Source of the DNA: Ipomoea triloba
Taxonomy: Eukaryota; Streptophyta; Magnoliopsida; Solanales; Convolvulaceae
DNA length: 64,000 nucleotides
Assembly: GCF_003576645.1 (NCBI RefSeq)
Contig: NC_044919.1
Location: 11,983,994 to 12,047,993 of the forward strand
Direction: 5' to 3'
Below, one piece after another: positions 37,034 to 49,374 of the stretch (within the stretch, counting starts at the first letter, position 1; each line of letters begins with the position of its first letter). The position numbers and the translations under genes are program-made. A model generated the notes under the pieces. That model did no database searches. It was given only the letters and a program-made list of their open reading frames with translations, and was not told where the DNA came from.

Positions 37034-38149
37034 TGCTATGAAAAATTAATAAAATATCTATGTTACACCAAAGACTAAAACTTGAGCATTTATTTCTTTG
37101 GAAATAGTGTAAATTGATTGAGATCCGAATTGATTTTTGTTAAAATTTCAACATTAAAGTCAATTGAATTATTGGGTTCTCATTCTTCTCTTGTAAATCA
37201 TTCAAGAACATTGAAGATGAGCAACGTAACTAAGAAAACTACAATATTTTATGGTTGTTATTGAGAAATATGCATTACATGTATGCCGCCCTTTCTCATT
37301 CTTAATTGTATTTTTCCAACTTGTGCTAAAGCAAATTTAAATTATGTGATTCATGATTGAGGATTTGAGATAAGTTAAAGTACATAATGGGTCCACAAAG
37401 AGCCAAACACTGATGGGTGTTTGGTTGGATGAAAACATTTTTTAAGGAAAAAGTTTTCTTTAAATTTGAGAATTTTCCTTCATTTGGTTTATGAAAAATA
37501 TTTTTCATCGGAAACGTTTTCCTCAATAATGAGGAAAAGTTTTCATTAGCTCACCCTTGGGTTTGGTTCGCGAAAAATAATTGAGGAGAAATAGGATTCA
37601 AATTTCATGAAAAAGCAATAATTACTAGGAAGATTGATTCCATTATTTGGTTGGTAGAAAAGAAATCACCAGAAATATTGATTCCGTTGTTTGGTTGAAT
37701 TTGAAATCGTAAGAAATAATGAGTATAAAGACCTATATGCACATATACAATAATAATGATAATAAAAGTATGAATGAACCACAAGAGCAAAATTGTAATG
37801 TTAGCTCACTTTTTGTTCTCAAGTTCTATGAAAAAACAAAACACCACCCCTCTCTTTGAATGAATTACATGGGCAAAATAGTCATAAATAAGGTGGAAAA
37901 AGTTTTCGCAAGAGTGATTAGGAAAAAGAAGATGGAAAGCCTACCATTGAAACTACTAAACGAACACAAACAAGCTTGTTTGCGAACACTTAGCAAACGA
38001 GCTTACCACTGTTCAAACTCTGTTCGTTTATTAACCGAGCTCTAAATTTTGTTTGTTAATGTTCGTTTACCTTAATAAATGAACATAAACGAACGCTTAC
38101 CGAGCTCGAACACGAGTAGTTTGTCGAAAGCTCTGTTCACTAACACTCC
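37034..38149. other. Intergenic DNA between units 2 and 3
   Basis: No gene. Holds a GGAAAA/TTTTCC-rich repeat (about 37426-37560), the right arm of the inverted pair (37560-37860) and a truncated CGAACA-type hAT-like element (about 37960-38145) abutting unit 3. Confidence 0.5.
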
Positions 38150-39383
38150 TATGCATTGATTCATATTAGCTTCATTAAATTTTCCATGTTGTGCACTCAA
38201 TTTGCCTATCACTTGCTTCCATTTTAGTCCACTCCCTAGAGAATGACAAATACAATCACACTTAAATCTATACTGCAAAATGGCGCTATTATATTGCCGG
38301 GGAGTGGCATATGTTGTTGAATAGTTTGCTATTTGGTTAACATAATTTTTTGTAAGTTAATTAGGGGGGGCTAGCTAGCTCATTTTCTTTTCTTTTATTT
38401 TGTCATGTACTAATACGTTGGTTTCTTTTGTTTTATGAAAGTAACAATGTATTCTAAATCAAAATTTCAACAAGATGATCTATTAGGAATATTTGTTAAT
38501 AAATTTTGATGATAATGAAAGTTGTGTAAAAGTGGTGATGGAATGTACAATAGTGTGTGCGAGAAGGTATCCTCACACTGAATATCAGCTCAAGGAGAGG
38601 AATCGAAGGAGGGTTAAATAGTAGGTGGTTAATCATAAGAATATAGAGTGTTTGGAAACTAGTTCAAAGGAATATATGTGAATATTCAGAATAATACTCT
38701 TAAACATATATATACAATAATAACTATAAGGAATACAAAAAAAGATGTAATCAATCATATCCCAACTATCAAATACAATAATTTCACAAATATTAATAAC
38801 TAAATAATAACAATTCAAAAAAAAATAATAACAATTCACTATCATCTTCAACTGACTCTGATCCATAAATGACTTTGATCTTCAACTGTATCTGCAAACA
38901 TAATTGAAAATGTGAAATACTCTACATTCTAATGATACAAGAAAGTTGAAAATTGACAGATGGACTTACCTTGTTTCAATCATAAAGACCATTGAGCTGA
39001 AGCATTATTTGGGCGCATGAATCTGTATTAACATGGAGTAAATAAATAAGGACGATGACTAATATTGTGCATTAAATTGAATTTTGACAATCATGAACAG
39101 AGAAACAGAACAGTTGAAGTTGAAGAATGAGGCAGTTTGCAAGATGAAATCTAAAACAAAAACTGCAAAAGAAATACGTCTAGACAACCTCAAATAACAG
39201 TGGTAGACTAATGCATGCCAGGCATAGTAGAACATTATGTGAAGAATGAATATATTATCTTTAAGAACTTAATACAGGAAATCAGCCAATGATGAGAAAT
39301 TGCATTAGCTCTGCAATAACCTCACTTCATAATCTTTAACATTTCTTCCTAACGAATGGAATCAAGCAATACTTGGACTTCAT

Positions 39384-39727
39384 TTACTTGCCACTTCTAG
39401 GATAGTAATCATCGCCCACCGCCAAATCCTCCGGAAACAGGAACACCTCCTCGTCTTCTAAACCGCCAAACTCCAATATCTGCACTAAAACCGCTCATTT
39501 AACAAATTTTCAAGCAACAAATCCAAAAAGAACACAAGAATCTCCAGAACAACAAATCACTTCCTCTCTTATTGAAACAAGAATCGAGAATTGAAAGGCG
39601 AGAGAGAGCAGAGAGAGATGAATACCAGAAGCGAAACTAGAGGAGTCGGTGACTTGAAGTCCTTGAAATCCCATCCTATCTCGAGAATCCGCCGGCGGTT
39701 GGTGACTTTCACATTTTCCTAGAGACT
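39384..39727 (-). CDS. Unrecognised small exon block 3' of NLR gene 3
   Basis: Cleanest of the three copies: exon a ends 39626, exon b is 39484-39384. The spliced frame reads MGFQGLQVTDSSSFAS, then VQILEFGGLEDEEVFLFPED, then LAVGDDYYPRSGK and a stop. It lacks the partial duplication seen in the other copies, so this is probably the ancestral ending. Product not recognised. Confidence 0.4.
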
Positions 39728-39739
39728 TTAGCCTCATCT

Positions 39740-42700
39740 TTAGTAGTAAGGCTGTCATGAATCATTGGAAATAAATTAATTAGGATTAGGATATGATGAT
39801 ATATTAAATGCCGTTACGTTTGTAGAGAAAAGGACAAGGAAATAAAAAGCAATTGATCCAGAAAGAGCAAGGGAGATCAGAAAGACTACCTGTCTTGTAT
39901 ATTCCTCAATGACAATCATGTCTTCGTTTCCTTGCTCATGTTGCTCTTCCCAAATTTGCTTTGCTGAAGCCACCGCAGAAGGAAGACAACGAATCAATTT
40001 GATAGACTTCAAATTTGAAATTTCTGCAAAGTTGGCTGGGATTTCTTCCAATTTTTCGCACCAAGAAAGGATTAGGCACTCAAGGTTCGGAAATTGATAA
40101 GCACTGGCTTCCCAACACTTCAGATCAATTGCATCAATTTTCAAATAAACTAATTGCTCAAATTTCTCCTTCTTGGATAGTTTCCACTCTTCTTCACCAA
40201 TGCAAAAACACCTTAATAGCTTTAGCACCTCAAGTTTAGGCAACTTGCTAAGACTATTAACTGCCTTCCACCGAAACGTAATATCACAAAAGACCAACTT
40301 CTTAAGGTTTTCCAAGCGACCAATATGATTATTTGGATTCATCACATAATAGCCCCCCGGACAGAAGTAAGAACCATAAAGATGCAAACTCTCAAGTTGG
40401 TGTAAATAGGCAAGGTTTTTTATGTAATCATTTGAAGCTTGTCTTTCAAATTTAACCTTTACCTTCTTCACATGTGGAATATTAGCAAATAATTCTCTTG
40501 TGCATTGATCAGGCCCAATCCCATAAATGCTCTTCAAGTTTTGATGAAAAAATATGGGAAAATCACCAGGAATATAGTAACATTTGAAATGTTGTAGTTG
40601 TGGAAACTCTAAAATGCTCATTTCATCAAACCCCATATGGGAAGAAAGTATTTGAAGATTCCATGGGCGGAAGGGTTTTAACAAGTTTTTATGCCAACCA
40701 TTTGAAAATAGACATCTCAAATGGACAAGATTCCCAATATTGCACTCAATATCATAGAGTACTCTTAATAAACTGCAAAATTTCAAATTCAAATATGTGC
40801 ATATTGGTGAGAAACTGAAGATGGATCTGCAGTTTCTAAAAATAAAATATGATGTATGTCTGCTTAAGTTGTTTGATTGGATGCTTACCCAACGAAAATC
40901 TTTTAGAGGGGAACTGCAACCATTTTCATAGACAATATGGAGAAGGTTGTCCTTTTTAGCTTCCCTCACACAAAAAGAATGCAGTAAATCATGCATTCTA
41001 AATGCCTTTATTTTTCCTCCACATGAACTACTTGCCTGGCTTACCAGAATTAAGTTTCTATCCTTGAGTTCTTGAATGTTCTTTTCAGCCATTGCATCAA
41101 AGCTCATACTCTCAAATTCCTTTATAAGTCCTTCAGCAGCCCATAACTTTTTCAAAATTTTAACATGAATCTCTTTATCTTCTGGAAAAATGCTCAAATA
41201 TAAAAAACAAGCCTTCAATTTGTAAGGCAAGTGATTGTAACTTGATGAGAGAATCCTTGAGCATTCTTCATCAATGCTTGTTGTTGCAAATGAATTTAGA
41301 GTTTCAGCAATCTTCTTCCACTCATCTATGGTGTTGAGTTTGGAAAATAAACCTGCAGCCACAACAATTGCCAAAGCCAGTCCTTTGCATTTCTTAACAA
41401 CTGGTCTTACAATTGCCTCAAATTCAACATCGCAAGATTTGCATGTCTTTTCGTGAAATAAATTCCAACTCTCACTTTCATCTAACAACTGCATTTGATG
41501 AGAAAAGTCATTACTAGAGCCAATACGAGTAGATACCTTTGCAAAGCGAGTAGTTAACAATACTCGACTATGATTGCTATTATCTGGAAAGCAAGCTTTG
41601 ACAGCATTCCACGCCTCGTCACTCCAAATGTCATCTATCACAACAAAGTACCTTTGATGCAGCAAATATTGATATAGTTGTTCTGCCAGCTCCTCTTCGG
41701 TGCCACTATTTGCACAGCCCATTGATTTAAGAAGACCCGTGAGCATTTGTCTCTTATTATGATGTTGGGATACAACAACCCAAGCTCGCTTGTCAAAATA
41801 GGATACAATTGACTGATCTTCATAAACACTCTTAGTCAATGTTGTCTTGCCAATGCCTCCCATACCTATAATCGAGACAATTTCTCGTTGCCTTGATGAA
41901 TGCTCAATTAACATCTTCTTTACAATCTGGAACTCATTGTTCTTCCCCACCATAATCTCCTCAGAGTGTGAAGCATGTTCGGAAGAATTCCCCAGCATGA
42001 TAACTTCTTCGTCACATTCAGTAAACGCATCAAGTGCTGTTTCCCTTCTTTGCAAGGCTATGACATGCTTGACTTTCGCCAACTCTTCCTTGATAGCATC
42101 AATGTCTTCTATTGCTTTTTCTAAAATACGACGAAGTTTGCATGAAGGCCAAGATCTTTCCCCTTGTGGGTTTTCCACATAAAGATCTGCAACTCCAAAT
42201 TCTTCATCTTCTGCTTCTATATCCCACAGATCAAGAGTTTCTTCTGCTTCCACAAAAAGATCTGCAACTCCAAATTCTTCATCTTTTGCTTCTATATCCC
42301 CCAAATCAAGAGTTTCTTCTGCTTCCACAAAAAGATCTGCTATTCCAAATTCTTCATCTTCTGCTTCTATATCCCCCAGATCAAGAGTTTCTTCTGCTTC
42401 CACAAAAAGATCTGCTATTCCAATTTCCTCTTCCTCTTCCTCTTCATCTTCTTCTTCCTCTTCATCTTCATCTTCTTCTTCCTCTTCCTCTTCCTCTTCC
42501 TCTTCCTCTTCATCTTCCTCTTCCTCTTCCTCTTCTTCTTCCTCATCCTCATAGAGCTTTGCAATTTGGAATTCGATTTTATATTCTACTCTGAAAGCCA
42601 CATCTCTAAGTTTTGTTTCCAAGTCTTTAATTGCTTGAATGCCATCCATTCTGTTCTCATCGAATAGCTCTATCAGAAAACCAAGCTTTTCATGGAGGGA

Positions 42701-42820
42701 TTGGATCAACACTTTGTTGCAAGGGATAAGCTCCTTTTGTTGTAGGATTGGACGAGGTTGAGGTTGCAAGAATTCAAGCTCTATTGTCCTCATAAGAGAA
42801 ATCACAGCTACACAGGCCAT
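39740..42820 (-). CDS. NLR gene 3: R1-type NLR with expanded acidic linker
   Basis: Third CNL paralogue, from ATG 42820. N-terminal domain as in the others up to AKLY (residue 90). It then has 42 consecutive Asp/Glu residues where NLR1 has six and NLR2 about five. Three copies of a 25-residue unit (FGIADLFVEAEETLDLGDIE plus AEDEE) follow, one in the others. NB-ARC motifs are intact, shifted about 86 residues: GMGGIGKTT, VVIDDIW, LLTTR, GLAL, CFLYLSIFPED, MHD. TTLTKSVYED replaces TTLAKRVYED after the P-loop, and WVVVSQHH replaces WVVASQHH. The ORF runs to 39776 with a hydrophobic tail, but the predicted intron (39889-39752) gives an ending PYY at 39740, about 980 residues. Likely expressed as the others; the GA-rich leader is present. 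Confidence 0.9.
39752..39889 (-). other. Predicted 3' intron of NLR gene 3
   Basis: 138 nt, CAG|GTAGTC donor and CATGACAG|CC acceptor, phase 0, TAATTAATTT tract near the acceptor. The stop comes after three codons. Confidence 0.6.
42183..42552 (-). repeat. In-frame coding repeats inside NLR gene 3
   Basis: 42183-42420 holds three 75-bp units (AGATCTGC..TCTTCTGCTTCCAC on the plus strand). 42424-42552 is a TCC/TTC/TCA-type trinucleotide tract coding only Glu and Asp. Both lengths are multiples of three, so the frame is kept. Confidence 0.95.
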
Positions 42821-43149
42821 TCTTCTCTCTCTTTCTCTCTATGTATGTAATGTAATTGTGAGCTGTTTTCTTCTCTCTTAGTTTGGGAAATGGAAGCAGT
42901 TTTAATTGCAAGATTGCCAGCTAGCATTGACTTTCTGCTGCAACTTGCAAAGATTTGAGTTAGAGTTAGATAATGACAACATGATTTGAATATATGATAC
43001 GCAATTGTTTAATGTTAAGTGGGAATCCTACAGCGCATATCCTTTTTCCTCTTTATTGTGTTTATCGAAGGCAGCTCCAGCTGGATCCAAAATAGGAACA
43101 GCTCAGTAATATTTTTTTGAATAAGGAACAGCTAAGTTAAGTTTCAAAA

Positions 43150-43615
43150 TTGGCAGCAAATAAATCTACAATGTGATTGTTCCCTCTCTGGCTAAAGCTT
43201 CTTGTTCGTATACTGGTTGGGAGGTGTGCGACACAAATATACCTCATTGTATTCGTGATTTGATTTCGCAATAACAATTTGCTTTGATGGTTGTTTTCAA
43301 AAAAAAAAAAAAATACAATATAAAATTTAACATGAACTTTGATCAATTAATGGGGTTTTGTGTTGCACGAATTATGCTTAGGGTACTATCCAATAAGGGT
43401 GCTTCCCTCTAAAATTTTTATTGCACAAGTTAATACAACATTTCTGCCACAGGTCATAATTATGCATTCTTGAAATATTTACTTTTATGAAAATTTTGAT
43501 AATCTTGCGTTTTGATATACAACAGGATACCGAATAACACTTTGATAAATTCTGAAACACTAATTTAAAAAATGCACATTAGGCATTGGAATATTCACGC
43601 AATAAATATAAACTT
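43150..43615 (+). mobile_element. Decayed Helitron relative in unit 3
   Basis: Shorter homologue of 19245-20030; right side keeps AACACTAATTTAAAAAATGC and ATTCACGCAATAAATA. Confidence 0.4.
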
Positions 43616-43840
43616 ACTAATTAATATATATATAAGTTTTTGAGTGAGGAAGGAAACCGCGGCCACTAATCGAGAGTGTACATTGAGTAAACTTCACCAC
43701 GTGACTGACCAGTCTAGTTTGTTCATGACTGATTAGTTCAAACCAAAAAGACCAATAAGTCACACCCATTGAGAGTCGAATTAAAGTTACATTGTGGTTA
43801 TCAAACCAATAGTTTGACCAACTTGTCTGGGATTATCAAT

Positions 43841-43890
<50 letters not shown>

Positions 43891-43894
<4 letters not shown>

Positions 43895-44660
43895 CGCGTT
43901 CAGGTGCGTACTGGCTGCCCAGGAGAGAACTGCGGACGAATCATAGCGCGCCACGTGTCCGGAATGTAGTTGCACCTAACGTTATAACTAAGTGCACATC
44001 ATGTTATAGCTAGGTGCACATAGGTGCATCCAGGTGCATAAATGTTAACAAGGTAAATCACTTGCACCTGCAAGTGAAAATAGGTGCACACGTGCAAGTA
44101 AAATTTATTACAAGTGCAAGTAAATCGTACAATGAGCATCAATACTAAGTGTACCTAATCTTATAATTATGTGCACCTAATGTTATAACTAGGTGCACAT
44201 AGTTGCACTCAGGTGCATAAATGTTAACAAAGTAAATTACTTGCACAAGTGCAAGTAAAATGTATTGCAGATACAAGTAAAATGTATTACAGGTGCAAGT
44301 GAATTGTACAGTGAGCATCAATACTAAGTGCACATAATGTTATAACTAGGTGCACCTAGGTTGCACCCAGATACATGAATATTAACAAGGTAAATTACTT
44401 GCATTTGTAAGTGAAAGTATTTGTGAAAATAGGTGCATGAATATTAACAAGGTAAATTACTTGCACTTGTAAGTGAAAATATGTGCGAAAATAGGTGCAC
44501 TTGTAAGTGAAACTAGGAGCACCAAAGTTCCAGTTATTTGCGAAAATGCCATCGCGTCATTGTTTTAAAATTGCATCTGATTCGTTGATCTGGACACGTG
44601 GACGGCTGTGAAGCGTTCTCATTTCTTACCTGGGCGGCAGTTCGCATTGGAGTGCATCCC
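43891..44660. mobile_element. TIR element with GTGCACCTA minisatellite interior, unit 3 only
   Basis: Inserted in the TA/TG microsatellite that is uninterrupted in units 1 and 2. The left end (GTACTGGCTGCCCAGGAGAG, then CCACGTGTCC) matches the complement of the right end (GAACTGCCGCCCAGGTAAG, then CCACGTGTCC) over about 70 bp. The interior is irregular repeats of TAGGTGCACATAGGTGCA and ACTTGCACTTGTAAGTGAAA. Confidence 0.55.
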
Positions 44661-44666
44661 TATATA

Positions 44667-44697
<31 letters not shown>

Positions 44698-44835
44698 TAT
44701 AATTCCAATCGTAACAAAATTCGATGGTAAAATTTCAATCCTCTAGGGACGGGGTCCTGTGAGGTTAGAATTAATCCGATGGAACTGAGATTACTTAATG
44801 TTAAAACAATATATAATATTAATAATCAAACATCT

Positions 44836-44980
44836 TTCTAGAGTGCCAATGACCTTAGCTTGTAGTCGGATGGTATGTAATGACTCTCGCAAATAGGAGA
44901 TCATGAGATTGACAGACGATATTGACTCTTTGTGTTTCATAAGGTTGAAAAAATAATAAATATTTGTGTGTAGATATATC
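44836..44980 (+). mobile_element. tRNA-derived SINE-like repeat, unit 3
   Basis: Orthologous to 20460 and 30745, with a shortened tail. Confidence 0.45.
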
Positions 44981-45457
44981 GTCACTGCTTTGATCACCCT
45001 TATCAGTAAACAAAACAAATTAATCCATCCAATCGCTAGATCTGAATACTGGCCAATAATTGATACTCAATTCCGACATCTATCGTCGCTTGGCTGCTCC
45101 GCCACTTTTGTCCAAAATATTAGCTTATTATAATAAAATATTAAATTATTAAGTTTGGTAAAAAAGTTAATAAGTATTATTTTAAACAACGAATTTTACT
45201 TTTAGTCCTCAACATTTAGATTTTTTTTAATTTTGTCATATTATATTCTTGATTTTTACTTTTTGTCACAATTAATTCTCCTTTTAAAATTTTGTTATTC
45301 TACCATTAACTCCTTATTAATTATTGCTAACATGCATATAATTTTACCATTCAATTAGAAGATTTTATAAAAGAATAAGAGAAATTAAATGTTGGGTAGA
45401 AGGTTTGAATGGTAAAATTACATGTTAACTCTCCTTATTAAATGATAAGATGACAAA

Positions 45458-45493
<36 letters not shown>

Positions 45494-45885
45494 AACTTAG
45501 TTGATCTCAATTTCGCCTCAATAATCTTAAGCTCATAGGACCCCGCCCCTAGAGCCACTACAGAGGTAAATCGTGAGTTACACAATTAGCCCACTGGTCA
45601 GATCATAGCATTTATGTGATGAGCACAAGAGATCCAATCCAGACCTTCTAGCATCCTTGGGTCATTTTCCGATACATATTTTCAGTGAATTTGAACGGAA
45701 ACTGTTGTTTCCCGTCATGACCTTCAAGTCAAATGACGGATCAACTACAATAAGTCCCGGGGGAAAAATACATTCCATTTGCAAAGGCCGTCAACGGGGC
45801 ATGCTGCTTTATGGGCCGTTAAACGGATGACTAATTGTGGCATGCAAGAAAATAAAAGTTACAAATATAATAATATAATAATAAA

Positions 45886-46326
45886 GGGTCAAATAAGCCA
45901 TAAACTTTACTCGAAAATTCATTTAGATCCCTAAGTTTTTAAAAAGTACAATTACACCCTTTAAAAATCCAGCGATTGGCGAACCGTCGCCGGTCGTCGT
46001 ATACCAAAGAAGGCGACCAGTTAGTCACCCAGTTAGTCGCCTTCCATGGAGAAGGCGGATTGGTCGCCTTCTCATTCAGACAAGGCGACCATTGGTCGCC
46101 TTCCATCAGGGAAGGCTGCCAGTTGGTCGCCTTCCGCCAACTGTCGCCGGTCACCAGATTTTTGCTGGAGATGATGCCAGAACCAAAATGACATGTAATA
46201 GCATGTCATTTACAGGTTCTTGAACTTCATTGCCTCAATATAACATGTTAAAGGGTGTAATTGTACTTTTTGAAGGTTTAAGGACCTAATTGACTTTTCA
46301 GGTAAAGTTTAAGGGCTTATTTGACC
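45886..46326. mobile_element. Foldback element with GGCGACC/GGTCGCC core, unit 3
   Basis: Orthologous to 21797-22238. Confidence 0.7.
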
Positions 46327-48593
46327 TTTTTAAAAAAAATTAAAAGAATAGGACAAAATGTGGTGATACCACAATACTGAATGACTAAAGGTAGAATTTT
46401 TTCCATTTTAAAATCAGAATTGTTTTTATGGGAAAATTAGAGTTATTATTTTTTTGGTTGACGCTGAAAATCCTCCCATACTATTCGATCGTATGCACTA
46501 CGTAAACTCGACTCTTATATAATAGTCTTAAACAACATAGTATGTAGAAATAAATAGCACAAAGGAAAATCTTATATGACAGCCTCATAACTTTCAATCC
46601 TGAGAATCATGCTCTCCATCATCTCTTTTAGGAAAAAAAAAAAAAACAAAGAGGTTAATTTTACGTTAAAACAAAACTTGTTTTATTAATTTACTTACTT
46701 ATTATTTTTGTGAGATTTGAAGATTTCAAGTGTGTTTTTTGCTCAATTTAGAACACCATCATTCTTTTCCTGGAGGTGTTCTGTACAATGAAAGTCCTTA
46801 AGCACTTTTCCAGTATAAATTAATATTCTATAACCAATATAATGAATCACTAGAAGTTATTGATTGGTTGGATGGTTGAGCATTGGAGCTGATACAAGTT
46901 TTTTGCCTTTGTTCCTCCGTAGGCTCCCTTTGTGTTGTGTTATTTTTAAACTTTTTTGATATATTATCATTGTTGTTGTTGTTATTATCATTCATTTTTG
47001 TTAAGAGCTATCAAAAGAAGTTAAGACCATTATTAGACAAATTTTGATTTTTGAGACCTACCAAAGTGGCAGGCTTTGCCTAGTTTCCATATATATATGT
47101 TTGTGTGCCTGCGCACACTCGCACAGTGTATTAATTAGTAATTAATAAATTGTATAAATAGTTTGTAATATGTATCAATATTAACTATTAAGGTGTGTCA
47201 AAATTTTAAATTTTTTATAATTTATACGAATTATCTATTTATTCGAACTTTTTAGTTATTATTGATTTTAACAAATTATATTAGTTTGTTTAAATTATCT
47301 AAATTATTTTAGTCTACAATTATTAAAACTTTTAAAATTAATTATTAATTAAACTTAATTTTCTATGAGTTTAGTGGGTCGGTCTGTCATAACCCGCAGA
47401 CCTAAGAGGGTGCTGGCTAGCCTTTTTCTAGGCTTGCAAAAGTGACGGGTTTTAAAACTTGTCCCACTAAGAATTATAGTATATATGGACTCCAAATCTC
47501 TATTCCTTCACTCTTACTCCATGATGTGTTTTTTTTTTTTTAATACAACTGACCCTATTACATGATGTGTTAATAGATAATAAGTTTTTTTCATCGTGTG
47601 GGTGCAAAAGAAAATGTCAATAACATCAAAATTTTGAGTTATGGAGTAAAAGTAGGGGGTAGAACTTGAAAGCCTTCGGTGGCCCCTATCCCGCCGGCCT
47701 CTTTTGACAATGCTACTTTTGTATTGTTTTATTTATTTTAGAGAAAACCGTCAAATAAACCCTTGAACTTTACTCGAAACGTCAATTAGGCCTTTAAACT
47801 TTCAAAAGTTGCATTTAAACCCATAAACATGTTATTTTGGAGCATTGAAGCCCAAAAAACGTTTGGTGACTTGTAATCGCATGTCAATAGGGTTCCGGCG
47901 AGTCTCCGATCAATTTCCAGCGAGATTTCGGGGTCAAACAGTGATGTTGGTCACCGGTTACGTTTGGAGAAGGCGAATCAACACAACTGAATGCACAACC
48001 ATACTACCCATAATGTGTATATATACATCAACGTCCAAATATATACAATATTATACTAAAAAAAAACGAGAAAAAAAAACTAAAAATACTTATCATTTTC
48101 CATGGACGAACACTCGATTGATGATGAAGAAATTGCGACTCCAATTTGTAACCGTGATGATCCAAGAAAATAGGAAATAAATCTAGTCATATTTGCAGTA
48201 GTTACAAAGAAAAAGAAAAAGACAAAAAGACACTACTACCCCAACTTAAAAAAAAAAAATCAATCTATGTCATCTTAGAAAATCATATCTAATCTATCCC
48301 AAAAAAAAAAAAAAAAAAAAAAAAACACCGCACAAGATTAGTCTACACGCTCTCACCTAGAAAGTGATTTCCATGTGAACGCATATCACTTAATTAGAAT
48401 ATTTTTTTTTATACTAATTAAGTGTTATCACATTAAACTACACACACAAAGAAACAAATTTACTCCTTTTATAGGAGAGTAATGTTATATTTTCTTTCTT
48501 ACAAGATAATATTTAATAAATTTCTTTTATATTTAATTAAAAGTTAATAGAAGTTGAACTTTCAACACTTTCCCAAGGATTATGTTGAACACT

Positions 48594-49182
48594 TAATTAT
48601 ATCGCAAATTATATCGTGGACAACGAAGTCGTTTTGATTAATGAAAACTGACAGATGAAACCATTTCCGTTCCGCGCCATTCACTTTCAGTTCATATACA
48701 CTGCAGTTACATTTCAACACAACTGCAGTTACATTTCAATATAACTACAGTTTCATTCGATAATATAAAAACAAAAATGTGAAACTGTTATTCAGTATCA
48801 GTTCATATACACTGCAGTTACATTTCAACACAACTACATTTACATTTCGATATAACTACAGTTTCATTCGATAATATAAAACACAAATGTGAAACTGTTA
48901 TTCAGTATCAGTTCATATACACTGCAGTTACATTTCAACACAATTACATTTACATTTCGATATAACTACAGTTTCATTCGATAATATAAAACACAAATGT
49001 GAAACTGTTATTCAGTATCAGTTCATATACATTGCAGTTACATTTCAACACAACTACAGTTACATTTCGATATAACTACAGTTTCATCATCGATAATATA
49101 AAAACAAATGTAAGACACTATCTTTTGAGATGACCTGTAATATCAGTGACCACGGTCCACGGTATAACGACGGTAATTATAT
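48594..49182. mobile_element. Mutator-like non-autonomous TIR element with 110-bp tandem interior
   Basis: The 9-bp duplication TAATTATAT (48594-48602, 49174-49182) surrounds ends CGCAAATTATATCGTGGAC and, reverse complemented, CCGTCGTTATACCGTGGAC. The homologous DNA at 12185-12200 is the empty site (AATTATATAGTCTTAAAAAA). The interior is four units of about 110 bp starting GTTCATATACACTGCAG (48690, 48801, 48911, 49021). Confidence 0.75.
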
Positions 49183-49374
49183 AGTCTTAAAAAATGCGTG
49201 TGTATTAAAAATAAAGCTTGCATAATGAAAATAATGATTTTTCAAAGATTGTTAAAGAAAGATTATGACAAGTACGTATAATGTAAAATGGGTAAAAGTA
49301 AAATGATACCAAAAAATTATAGTGGTCCGAAAGTTATCTAATCCTTCTACTACTCCACTCTTCTTCTATTGTTG

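Larger units (their letters stand above)
38150..48545 (-). repeat. Segmental duplication unit 3
   Basis: Colinear with units 1 and 2; carries NLR gene 3. It lacks the SINE and TIR insertions private to the others, and has its own insertion at 43891-44660. Confidence 0.8.

Noticed and set aside
42112..42667. Plus-strand ORFs of 160 and 167 codons (Leu/Pro and Phe rich)
   Set aside because: Antisense shadows of the Asp/Glu-coding tract and repeats in NLR gene 3.
48690..49125. Satellite/centromeric array
   Set aside because: Only four 110-bp units, bounded by TIRs and a target duplication.
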